Source: a virus. From it: a DNA stretch of 42,881 nt. The stretch lies in IMG/VR virus record IMGVR_UViG_3300044825_001507, positions 1 through 42,881 of that record; one strand, given 5' to 3'. Below, one piece after another: positions 1-5,981 of the stretch; within the stretch, counting starts at the first letter, position 1, and each line of letters starts with the position of its first letter. The position numbers and the translations under genes were made by a program. The notes beneath the pieces were generated by a model that had not been told where the DNA came from, made no database searches, and was given only the letters and a program-made list of their open reading frames with translations.

Positions 1-48
1 GCCGCAAGGCTGGGCTGCCGCAAGGCTGGGCTGCCGCAAGGCTGGGCT
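1..48. repeat. Three tandem copies of a 16-bp repeat
   Basis: The unit GCCGCAAGGCTGGGCT occurs three times in perfect head-to-tail array (1-16, 17-32, 33-48) and starts exactly at the window edge, so the array may extend further left. It runs directly into a GCGAAGC-type repeat and then a promoter. No coding frame is evident. Function is unknown; a slippage-prone intergenic repeat or iteron-like binding array are both possible. Confidence 0.9.
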
Positions 49-49
49 T

Positions 50-127
50 GCGAAGCGAAGTTGTGAAGCCTTTTCTAGTATGATATAATGATTCATCTTT
101 TCAAAACATTGCGAAGCATTGCGAAGC
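50..127. repeat. Cluster of GCGAAGC mini-hairpin repeats, left edge
   Basis: The heptamer GCGAAGC occurs at 50-56, 111-117 and 121-127. Further copies on either strand were found by eye at about 5730, 8507, 8621, 9181, 14676, 15779, 16549, 20454, 39648, 42154, 42220, 42321, 42836 and 42846. Many sit in coding sequence and are translated. As single-stranded DNA this heptamer folds into a very stable mini-hairpin (G-C stem, GAA loop; established biophysics). The stretch 44-69 also resembles the reverse complement of 42151-42181, differing mainly by a 5-base insertion. Confidence 0.8.
61..96 (+). promoter_or_regulatory. Sigma70-type extended -10 promoter
   Basis: A -35 box TTGTGA (61-66) is followed by a 17-nt spacer and a perfect TATAAT -10 box (84-89) preceded by TG at 81-82, giving the extended -10 form TGnTATAAT. 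Transcription would start near 96 and read into the plus-strand block 136-2824. The -35 box lies within the dispersed repeat sequence. Because the ATG at 88 lies inside the -10 box, it cannot be the translation start of transcripts made from this promoter. Confidence 0.7.
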
Positions 128-135
128 AAAGCATT

Positions 136-471
136 ATGGCAGACAAATTATACCGTGAGTTCAGTGAAGTTTTAGAGGAAGTTTCCCTGGAAATGGAAAA
201 GGCACTATTTGAAGTTTCTTCCGCCAATTCTTACCACATAGAAGAAGCCGTACGGCGGTACAAAGACGGATTGAAAGCCGCAGCTCTAAGGACAGGATAC
301 GGCCTGGCTGACTTCTATTTTGCGTGGAGGGTAGCAAGGACAGCGATGTACGAAAGTAGGCAATCGCATGGTTTTATGCTAGACAGGGGACGGGCAGACG
401 CCATAACTTACTTTTATGACATCCCGTCATGGAACATGGTTAAGGCAATGATGGATATTTTTACAGAGTAA
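136..471 (+). CDS. Small protein of unknown function
   Basis: This 111-residue protein begins MADKLYREFSEV and is not recognised. It is charged and probably mostly helical, with a glutamate-rich N-terminal third and an aromatic-rich middle (YGLADFYFAWRVART). There is no signal peptide or membrane segment. The frame is open back to an ATG at 88, but that codon overlaps the -10 box of the upstream promoter and would translate the GCGAAGC repeats, so 136 is preferred. The 136 start lacks a clear Shine-Dalgarno sequence. It is the first gene of a plus-strand cluster with a DNA methyltransferase and DUF1566 genes, separated from the next gene by 13 nt. Confidence 0.6.
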   Translation: MADKLYREFSEVLEEVSLEMEKALFEVSSANSYHIEEAVRRYKDGLKAAALRTGYGLADFYFAWRVARTAMYESRQSHGFMLDRGRADAITYFYDIPSWNMVKAMMDIFTE

Positions 472-484
472 AAAGCGATAGCCT

Positions 485-1219
485 ATGAAAAATAGCATAC
501 TTTTAGGGGATTGTTTAGAACTTTTACCTAAAGTTCAAACAAGTTCGGTGGATATGATTTTATGTGACTTACCCTACGGTACTACACGGTGTAAGTGGGA
601 TTCAGTCATACCTTTAGAGGAACTTTGGAACGAGTACACTAGGGTTATAAAACCTAACGGAGCTATTGTGCTATTTGCAAACCAGCCATTTACAAGTAAA
701 CTTGTAATGAGCAATCTTGAAATGTTCAAGTATGACTGGGTATGGGAAAAATCACGCCCAACAGGGGTATTAAATGCAAAAAAGCAACCATTAAGGATTA
801 AAGAAGACATAATTGTCTTTGGAAAAGGCGTTTTATGCTATAATCCTCAGGGATTGGTACTGCTTAATAAATATGTTGGGACAGGAGGAACGGCTGCTAA
901 TCAAAAAGGTAATGCGACTGGTAAAATAGCGCAAACCGAATCAGGTAAATACCTTCAGGAATATGGGAATTACCCTAGAAACATCCTTAAGTTCCCTTCG
1001 GTAGGTAAAACAGTACACCCTACTCAAAAGCCAGTTGAACTATTCCAGTACTTAATAGAGACTTACACTAACCCTGGTGATCTTGTTTTAGATAATTGTA
1101 GTGGAAGTGGAACGACTGCTATAGCTTGCCAGTTAACCAAGCGTGACTTTATATGTATGGAAAAAGATGTAGAGTACCATTCAGTTAGCCTTAATAGGCT
1201 TAAAGAAAACCAAAATTGA
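485..1219 (+). CDS. Phage DNA methyltransferase (beta class, probably N6-adenine or N4-cytosine)
   Basis: This SAM-dependent DNA methyltransferase likely protects phage DNA from host restriction or marks it. Catalytic motif IV appears as DLPYG (residues 28-32), a DPPY variant. HPTQKPVEL (177-185) is the conserved segment before the SAM site, and the SAM-binding motif I is NCSGSGTTA near 203-211. The motif order IV then X/I is that of the beta class. The central part (about 90-170) would be the target-recognition region. At 244 residues the length is normal for an orphan phage enzyme. No restriction nuclease is adjacent. Target sequence cannot be read from the protein. Confidence 0.9.
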   Translation: MKNSILLGDCLELLPKVQTSSVDMILCDLPYGTTRCKWDSVIPLEELWNEYTRVIKPNGAIVLFANQPFTSKLVMSNLEMFKYDWVWEKSRPTGVLNAKKQPLRIKEDIIVFGKGVLCYNPQGLVLLNKYVGTGGTAANQKGNATGKIAQTESGKYLQEYGNYPRNILKFPSVGKTVHPTQKPVELFQYLIETYTNPGDLVLDNCSGSGTTAIACQLTKRDFICMEKDVEYHSVSLNRLKENQN

Positions 1220-1235
1220 TTGAGGTGCAAAGCGC

Positions 1236-1604
1236 ATGAGATACGAAGCAGTGACAGAAACGGAAGTATTAGACCAAGAGACAGGTTTAATCTGGATGAA
1301 AGACCCTAAGATTGACCTAAATTTTGAACAAGCCAAACAATATGCAGAAAGAATTTCTATTATAACTGGAAAATCTTGGAGAATCCCTACAATAGGGGAA
1401 TTAGTTAGCTTAGTAGACTATACCTTATGCACTCCTAACACACCGGCATCAACATTCCCTAATATGTTACAAAATATCTATTGGTCGTTTTCAAACTATT
1501 GGGGTGAGGCTGGTAGAGTCTGGGTTGTAAATTTCTACGATGGTGAGATAATGGGTTATCCCCTTGGTGATAATGTTGCATTAGTTCTCCTAGTTCGGCC
1601 ATAA
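1236..1604 (+). CDS. DUF1566 (Lcl C-terminal domain) protein, paralogue 1
   Basis: A 122-residue protein made of a single DUF1566/Lcl_C domain, a C-type-lectin-like fold used in ligand binding. Hallmarks are ETGLIWMKDP near the N-terminus, SWRIPTIGELVSLVD in the middle, then YWSFSNYWG and a C-terminal VLLVRP that corresponds to the usual VRLVR ending. The start is supported by a GAGGTG ribosome site 7 nt upstream (tgaggtgcaaagcgcatg). Two paralogues follow at 1626 and 2459, so the cluster arose by duplication. Its 3' part keeps a normal adenine content, unlike paralogue 3. It may be a virion or secreted recognition protein; no signal peptide is present. Confidence 0.85.
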   Translation: MRYEAVTETEVLDQETGLIWMKDPKIDLNFEQAKQYAERISIITGKSWRIPTIGELVSLVDYTLCTPNTPASTFPNMLQNIYWSFSNYWGEAGRVWVVNFYDGEIMGYPLGDNVALVLLVRP

Positions 1605-1625
1605 ACTATGAATGAGGTGCAAAGC

Positions 1626-2006
1626 ATGAGATACGTTGAAGTTTCTGAAATACACGACACGCAAACGGGGCTAATTTGGCAAAAAGTATGTCAAGGCTCA
1701 TTCACTATAGAAGAAGCCATAGCCTATGTTGAGTCTTTTAACGCAAGCACCGGTAAGGCTTGGAGACTTCCAACCATTGATGAACTGCATACGCTGGTTG
1801 ACAGAAGCCAATTTGACCCGGCAACTAAAGTCCCAGAAAGCCCTAGTGGTTTTTTCTGGTCATCTACAAAGTATCTTGGGAGAATGGAAAGGGTATTCAC
1901 CAATGAAAACAGCCATAGTTATTGGTATATTAACTTCACTAATGGGGAGGTAAGTTTCAACTTAGGTGATGCGGAGTACTACGTAAGGTTAGTCCGTGAT
2001 AAGTAA
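1626..2006 (+). CDS. DUF1566 (Lcl C-terminal domain) protein, paralogue 2
   Basis: A 126-residue single-domain DUF1566 protein beginning MRYVEVSEIHDTQTGLIWQK, with AWRLPTIDELHTLVDRS, FWSSTKYLG and the terminal YVRLVRDK. The start at 1626 is chosen over the ATG at 1608 because a GAGGTG ribosome site (1614-1619) sits between them and because both paralogues begin MRY. The region between WSS and VRLVR is longer than in the others (about 37 residues) and is rich in Asn, Tyr and Thr. It retains adenine-containing AAT and AAC codons, so it shows no sign of adenine-directed mutagenesis. Confidence 0.85.
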   Translation: MRYVEVSEIHDTQTGLIWQKVCQGSFTIEEAIAYVESFNASTGKAWRLPTIDELHTLVDRSQFDPATKVPESPSGFFWSSTKYLGRMERVFTNENSHSYWYINFTNGEVSFNLGDAEYYVRLVRDK

Positions 2007-2043
2007 TATGTAATGCGGTTAAACAGAAACAGAAGGCAGAAGC

Positions 2044-2442
2044 ATGAGTGAGTTAAAACAAATTGGTAAAATTTTAGAACAAGTATATGGTGGTAAACCC
2101 TTTGCTTGCTATCCAGGGGCAAAAATCTACTTGGAAAATCACTATAAACGGGATGGAAAACTCTTTTATGGCCTAGCCATTATTCTGCAAACAGATGGAG
2201 TGGTTAATATCTACTCAATGGAGGACATTATCAAGGCATTTGACCTAGAAGTTATCCTTCGGAACATGGAATTAACCGTGGATGACCCAAATAGGTTTAT
2301 ACAAAAGTGGCGAGATGTATACAAAGTAGAGAAAGTTATAAAGCTATACCAGCGGAATAACCCGAATTCACCTACTTTACCATTGCTTGAAGCCGATCTG
2401 CTGGAAGCTTTAGATAAAATATGGTCTGAATTGACTAATTGA
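2044..2442 (+). CDS. Unknown protein inside the DUF1566 cluster
   Basis: This 132-residue acidic protein begins MSELKQIGKILEQVYGG and is not recognised. A central hydrophobic stretch (FYGLAIILQTDGVVNIYSM) looks like beta strands, and the C-terminal half looks helical (FIQKWRDVYKVEKVIKLYQ). It has no signal peptide or clear membrane segment. It lies between DUF1566 paralogues 2 and 3, is co-directional with them and is separated by 16 nt from the third. It does not resemble the basic four-helix Avd accessory protein of diversity-generating retroelements. A chaperone or partner of the lectin proteins is only a guess from position. Confidence 0.65.
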   Translation: MSELKQIGKILEQVYGGKPFACYPGAKIYLENHYKRDGKLFYGLAIILQTDGVVNIYSMEDIIKAFDLEVILRNMELTVDDPNRFIQKWRDVYKVEKVIKLYQRNNPNSPTLPLLEADLLEALDKIWSELTN

Positions 2443-2458
2443 AATACCGGAGAAAAAT

Positions 2459-2824
2459 ATGCGTTACGTAGAACAATCCAAGACAGAGATTTTCGACCAC
2501 GAAACCAGCCTGATCTGGCAACGGGCGATTGCGGAAAACATTACATTTGATGATGCTCACGCTTACGCGAAGCTTGTTTCAGACGGGACGGGGCAGTCTT
2601 GGCGAGTGCCTACCATAGACGAATTATCCAGTCTGCTAGATAGAACCCGAAGTTTTCCTGCGTCTTGTTTTCCAGATATGCCGCCTTTGCCATTTTGGTC
2701 GTCGTCGCCGTACGTCGGCTATCCCCTTTTCGCCTGGTATGTCAGTTTCAGCGATGGCCTTGTCGACAGCGGTGCCCGTGGCAGCGACGGCGCAGTTCGG
2801 TTAGTCCGTGATGCAATACCCTAA
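2459..2824 (+). CDS. DUF1566 protein, paralogue 3; probable DGR-diversified variable protein
   Basis: A 121-residue DUF1566/Lcl_C protein with TSLIWQRA, SWRVPTIDELSSLLD, FWSSSPYVG and the C-terminal AVRLVRD. A CGGAG ribosome site precedes the ATG. The last third (codons 85-111) uses C or T in the third position in 26 of 27 codons and has few adenines, whereas the upstream part of the same gene is ordinary. This is the pattern left when AAC/AAT codons of a template repeat are changed at A positions during mutagenic retrohoming. DUF1566 proteins are known DGR targets. The gene also looks more GC-rich than its paralogues. The reverse transcriptase and template repeat are not in the window, so activity is inferred. 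Confidence 0.85.
   Translation: MRYVEQSKTEIFDHETSLIWQRAIAENITFDDAHAYAKLVSDGTGQSWRVPTIDELSSLLDRTRSFPASCFPDMPPLPFWSSSPYVGYPLFAWYVSFSDGLVDSGARGSDGAVRLVRDAIP
2699..2811 (+). other. Candidate DGR variable repeat (VR) with 3' IMH-like end
   Basis: This segment encodes residues 81-117 of the third DUF1566 protein. Hand count gives 11 adenines in 2701-2800 against 20 in 2601-2700. Eighteen codons between 88 and 111 could each derive from AAY (tat, ccc, ctt, ttc, tat, agt, agc, gat, ctt, gac, agc, ggt, gcc, cgt, ggc, agc, gac, ggc). The segment ends in the conserved GTTCGGTTAGTCCGTGA (2795-2811), which could serve as the initiation-of-mutagenic-homology site. The template copy was not found in this window. 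Confidence 0.6.
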
Positions 2825-2845
2825 AACCCCACATACCCCGCAATA

Positions 2846-2883
2846 GGTATTCAAGCCCCGCGTGAGATACCCACGGGAATACC
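2846..2883. repeat. Inverted repeat just downstream of the DUF1566-3 stop
   Basis: GGTATTC (2846-2852) and GAATACC (2877-2883) form a perfect 7-bp inverted repeat. Inside it CCC...GTG can pair with CAC...GGG around the loop agatacc. It starts 22 nt after the stop codon of the putative variable protein. Some DGRs carry a hairpin or cruciform just 3' of the variable repeat that stimulates retrohoming, but spacing and loop here do not match the classical Bordetella phage example. It may also be an mRNA 3' structure. Confidence 0.4.
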
Positions 2884-2897
2884 TTTCTGACAAAGTT

Positions 2898-2949
2898 AAG
2901 GCCAGCCAATAATACCGAGTAAGTATTACTGCTGGCCTTATTTTTATAT
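2898..2949. terminator. Strong, probably bidirectional, intrinsic terminator
   Basis: AAGGCCAGC (2898-2906) pairs perfectly with GCTGGCCTT (2931-2939), and the stem continues inward through AATAATAC/GTATTACT with one mismatch and a bulged C around a CGAGTAA loop. On the plus strand it is followed by the T-rich TTATTTTTAT. On the minus strand the stem is followed by a shorter T-containing tract. It lies between convergent operons, the DUF1566 cluster (plus) and the leftmost end of the minus-strand late operon, and so fits termination of both. Confidence 0.8.
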
Positions 2950-2964
2950 CCCTAGTATTGCCTT

Positions 2965-3192
2965 CTATTGACTTTCTTTTACAAGCATCTTTATTATAGC
3001 TGACATATTCGGTGATTGCGTAGCTATATCTTCTAAGCTATTATCAATCACTTCATAGATGTCTTTTTGGCTCTTTTTTGGCAATATCATGAAACTCTTA
3101 CCACGCAAAACGCTTCCAAGAAGGTCGGAAGTCCTCGTAAGGGTGTCAAAATAGTTCTCTAAACTGCTTCTTTGTGCTTTTGTTAGTGGCAT
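2965..3192 (-). CDS. Small unknown protein, last gene of the minus-strand operon
   Basis: A 75-residue, probably helical protein beginning MPLTKAQRSSLENYFDTLTR. It has no recognisable motif, no Cys and no membrane segment. It follows the sulfotransferase gene by 19 nt in the same direction and ends just before the convergent terminator hairpin. No good ribosome site is visible upstream of the ATG. Function is unknown. Confidence 0.5.
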   Translation of the reverse strand: MPLTKAQRSSLENYFDTLTRTSDLLGSVLRGKSFMILPKKSQKDIYEVIDNSLEDIATQSPNMSAIIKMLVKESQ

Positions 3193-3211
3193 ATAAATTC
3201 TTTAGGACTTT

Positions 3212-3871
3212 TCAAAAAGTATACTTAAAGGTATCTAAGTCTCTTTCGTATAGTTTAACTACAAGTTTTTTTGTAGCATCGGTGTAATAGTCTCTATAAA
3301 ATCCATGATAAGACCTATTATCACTATACGTTATATTAAAAATACCTAATATCTCATTAAGTTTTTGGGTATCATCTGAATATCTCTCGAATCTACCTAT
3401 AAAATCTGGAAAGAAAAGACTTCCATCTTCTTTTTCAAGAAAGCTGACCTGATTTTTAACATGAGAATTATCCATATAGGCTAAAAGAGAACAGAATTTC
3501 TCAAATGATACCTCCGTAAGATTAACCCCTAGTTTCTTAACTTCTTCCAAAATAAAGATATGTTTATACGCGAATACGCTAACCAATCTGTCAAACGGGT
3601 TTCTTATAAAAGTAAAACTAAAATAAGAATCTATTTTATCTTTTGGGAGAATTTTGCAAATATCCCTATAATTTATATGATTTAGAAGCGTGTCTTTTGA
3701 TTCTAGCTGAGAGGATAGACTTTCTGGGATATGCTTTTTTCTTATTCCAGTAAGCCCATTATATTCCTCTTGGCTGTCTGGCCAAGAAATTTCAAACCGC
3801 CTAGTGAGACTTGTGCCTCCTGTTTTTGGTATATGTATAAATATACATTTATATTTATCAGAATATGGCAT
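3212..3871 (-). CDS. PAPS-dependent sulfotransferase (sulfotransferase family 2 type)
   Basis: This 219-residue enzyme should transfer sulfate from PAPS to a hydroxyl, most likely on a carbohydrate. The 5'-phosphosulfate loop is IHIPKTGGTSL (residues 12-22) and the 3'-phosphate motif is FIRNPFDRLVSVF (88-100, with Arg90 and Ser98). This is the compact soluble type found in bacteria and some aquatic phages; no transmembrane anchor is seen. A glycosyltransferase lies two genes upstream in the same operon, so the pair may build or modify a sulfated glycan on the virion or host surface. That link is inference. The start lacks a clear ribosome site. Confidence 0.88.
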   Translation of the reverse strand: MPYSDKYKCIFIHIPKTGGTSLTRRFEISWPDSQEEYNGLTGIRKKHIPESLSSQLESKDTLLNHINYRDICKILPKDKIDSYFSFTFIRNPFDRLVSVFAYKHIFILEEVKKLGVNLTEVSFEKFCSLLAYMDNSHVKNQVSFLEKEDGSLFFPDFIGRFERYSDDTQKLNEILGIFNITYSDNRSYHGFYRDYYTDATKKLVVKLYERDLDTFKYTF

Positions 3872-3879
3872 TTTAACTA

Positions 3880-3984
3880 TTAAAAATAGACTTGTCTGTT
3901 ATGCCATAAAGCAACATAGTTATTCGTCCATTCGACTCCCAATGTGTCAAATGCTCATACTGAGGCATCTTTCTTCAGAGCCAT
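3880..3984 (-). pseudogene. Small ORF interrupted by an in-frame TGA
   Basis: On the minus strand a good ribosome site (AAGGT, 6 nt spacer) precedes an ATG at 3984. Translation gives MALKKDASV, then TGA (3957-3955), then AFDTLGVEWTNNYVALWHNR and a short tail to TAA at 3880. The downstream half looks like ordinary protein. It could be a small gene with a nonsense mutation, a 9-codon leader, or chance. The gap between the neighbouring genes (3872-4052) holds nothing else I can support. Confidence 0.3.
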
Positions 3985-4052
3985 AATTTTACCTTGTGGA
4001 AAAGCAAAGGCGTGTTGTACGGTAGTCGATTCTTGTTGGTGCATTATCATGG

Positions 4053-4619
4053 TTATAAAGTGACTTTTGTATATTCTGGAAAAGTAGCAAAGAGTTCCTC
4101 CGGTATAGGTTCTACTGGCCTATTAGCCTTTACTGGATATGCCTTGTATATCAATCCATGTAATATCATACCATTAAAGGTATCATGTAATCCATTCGGA
4201 TTAACCCTAAGTTCCAGGAACTCTACTCCCTTCTCCATACTTTCTAAGGAAAAGTCATAAGCCCCGTTATCTATAAGACATCTTACAGTTTCAAAATTCC
4301 CTAAAATAAGAATATCATCATCGGCTATCAATGTATTCCTAAAGGGGCTTGAACTTAGACGCATTCTGCTATCTGTCTTATAAACCCCAGTGTCATCAAG
4401 CGTAACTACGAGAAGGTTACTATCCATATCCAGTGTAGCTATCGCGCTAAAGACGATTGGGGTATAGATAGAAGAAGCTATAGCATCTAAATTACTATAG
4501 GTATTATCTTGTAAATTACCTAACGTAGTTGCTATCTCTTGCCTAGCCATAATGCTATGTCCAGTCATTTGTTCTTCTACCTTACGAAGCCTATAACCCC
4601 CTCTAGATATAAAAGCCAT
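4053..4619 (-). CDS. Unknown protein between glycosyltransferase and sulfotransferase
   Basis: A 188-residue protein beginning MAFISRGGYRLRKVEEQMTG, not recognised. The N-terminal 45 residues look helical, followed by a beta-rich middle (VFSAIATLDMDSNLLVVTLD) and a mixed C-terminal part. There is no signal peptide. It starts one base after the glycosyltransferase stop, implying translational coupling. Position in a late operon next to carbohydrate enzymes suggests a structural or tail-associated protein, but nothing in the sequence proves this. Confidence 0.65.
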   Translation of the reverse strand: MAFISRGGYRLRKVEEQMTGHSIMARQEIATTLGNLQDNTYSNLDAIASSIYTPIVFSAIATLDMDSNLLVVTLDDTGVYKTDSRMRLSSSPFRNTLIADDDILILGNFETVRCLIDNGAYDFSLESMEKGVEFLELRVNPNGLHDTFNGMILHGLIYKAYPVKANRPVEPIPEELFATFPEYTKVTL

Positions 4620-4620
4620 A

Positions 4621-5919
4621 TTAGAATCCGATCACTTTTGTGAAGATCTCATCCCACTTGTCAAGGTGGGCTTCTGCGAAGTTTTCTTCAATGTGTTCGC
4701 GTCCTGCATTACCGGCCTCTTTTAGCATGTTGTCTTGTGCATTGTATAAATCCCACATTGCGGCTAAGTAGTCCCTAGAAGACACAAAGTCATGGTAGAG
4801 AGCAATGGCGTCTTGGCTAGCCACAATACACTGCGCTGCCACTTGTACAGCCTGGCCGTTGGGGCCATCTTTACCCAAAATTTGCTCAGGTATTCCGCCG
4901 GTAAGCGGGGCAATAACGGGGGTATGGCAAGCAAGGCTTTCTAATACAGGCAGGCCGAACCCTTCTGCGAAACTTGTATTGCAGGTAACATCAGCGATGT
5001 TGTAGAGAAGGATAAGGGCATCTTCTGACATTTCCTTATCAAGTATTTTTACGTCATGTTCAGTCAAACTAAGAAGTGCCATAACATCGTAAAGGCTACT
5101 TACGCCGTTTGTTACTGAAGTTTTCATCAGCAAAACCGGCCTACGCACCGCTATAGTTTGACCGCTTTCTTCTGCTTCTTTTATCTCATCTTCAATTTGC
5201 TTTTTGAATTGAGCAAATATACTCAACATGAGTTCTGGCTGCTTCCTTGCCATGTTTTTTCCATTCCAAAAGAAAATAAAGGTGTTTTCGTCACCGAAAA
5301 GACTTTTTTTAGCCTCTTCTTTGTTTTCGTCTGAAATTTGCCCGAATTTAGTAAGGTCAACCGTATGGGGAATGTAGGATATTTTATCCACGTATCCAAG
5401 TGTTTCCATACATTTATACGTCAGTTTACTAATGCAAGCAATGTGGGATACGCGGTCGTACAAGGGTTTGTTATTAACCGGTGCCGGATAGTTATCCCAT
5501 ACGTGATAGTAAACTAAGGGTATCTTAGCAATAACCGGGTAATCTTTTGCTATAGTATCAATGGCCGCTGGCAGCCAGGTGTAAAACCTTGGGTCAGTCA
5601 TGAACCAGATTGCATCTACTAAATAGGTATCTAGTATATTGCGAAGTTTATCTACGTCACCATAAGACTTGTAAGGCAATAGCGTTACGTTATCGCTAAA
5701 GGCGATAGGTTCTTCTGGAATAGCCTCTTGCGAAGCTATCGCACCGAGGCAGATGAATTTATAGCGTCCTGTTGCTTCAAGTTTTTGTACCATGCGTAGA
5801 GTTTGACGGGCTACGCCGGTAGGTGCGGTTAGAAAATCTGACAAGACTAGGATGTTTTTTGGTCTTGTAATTGCTTTTGCTTTTGCTTGCTTCTTGAAAA
5901 TTTTATCAATGATACTCAT
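4621..5919 (-). CDS. Family 4 (GT-B fold) glycosyltransferase
   Basis: A 432-residue retaining glycosyltransferase that would move a sugar from a nucleotide-sugar donor. The N-terminal domain starts NILVLSDFLTAPTGVARQT near residue 22, with the glycine-containing acceptor loop. The donor domain has FFWNGKNMARKQPELML near residue 216 and the E-x7-E signature in SFAEGFGLPVLESLA (Glu319 and Glu327). The ATG at 5919 (MSIIDKIFKK) is preferred over 5946 because TTAGGA lies 7 nt upstream. It is separated by 62 nt from the fibre-like gene and runs one base into the next gene. Likely targets are virion proteins or host surface glycan. Confidence 0.88.
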   Translation of the reverse strand: MSIIDKIFKKQAKAKAITRPKNILVLSDFLTAPTGVARQTLRMVQKLEATGRYKFICLGAIASQEAIPEEPIAFSDNVTLLPYKSYGDVDKLRNILDTYLVDAIWFMTDPRFYTWLPAAIDTIAKDYPVIAKIPLVYYHVWDNYPAPVNNKPLYDRVSHIACISKLTYKCMETLGYVDKISYIPHTVDLTKFGQISDENKEEAKKSLFGDENTFIFFWNGKNMARKQPELMLSIFAQFKKQIEDEIKEAEESGQTIAVRRPVLLMKTSVTNGVSSLYDVMALLSLTEHDVKILDKEMSEDALILLYNIADVTCNTSFAEGFGLPVLESLACHTPVIAPLTGGIPEQILGKDGPNGQAVQVAAQCIVASQDAIALYHDFVSSRDYLAAMWDLYNAQDNMLKEAGNAGREHIEENFAEAHLDKWDEIFTKVIGF

Positions 5920-5981
5920 AGGTTGTCCTAAGATGGTGGAAGACATCCTTGTCTATATTCTATCCTTTTATTTCTGCGATT

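Noticed and set aside
88-135. N-terminal extension of the first gene from the ATG at 88
   Set aside because: The ATG is inside the TATAAT box of a strong promoter and the extension would simply translate GCGAAGC repeats.
1236-2006. DUF1566 paralogues 1 and 2 as DGR template repeat or further active variable repeats
   Set aside because: They are coding, do not match the third copy's DNA closely, and keep ordinary adenine and third-base use.
2044-2442. DGR accessory protein Avd
   Set aside because: The protein is acidic with predicted strands and does not look like the basic four-helix Avd family.
3900-3960. tRNA-like TTCGA element in the gap between sulfotransferase and the next gene
   Set aside because: No cloverleaf or acceptor stem could be built around it.
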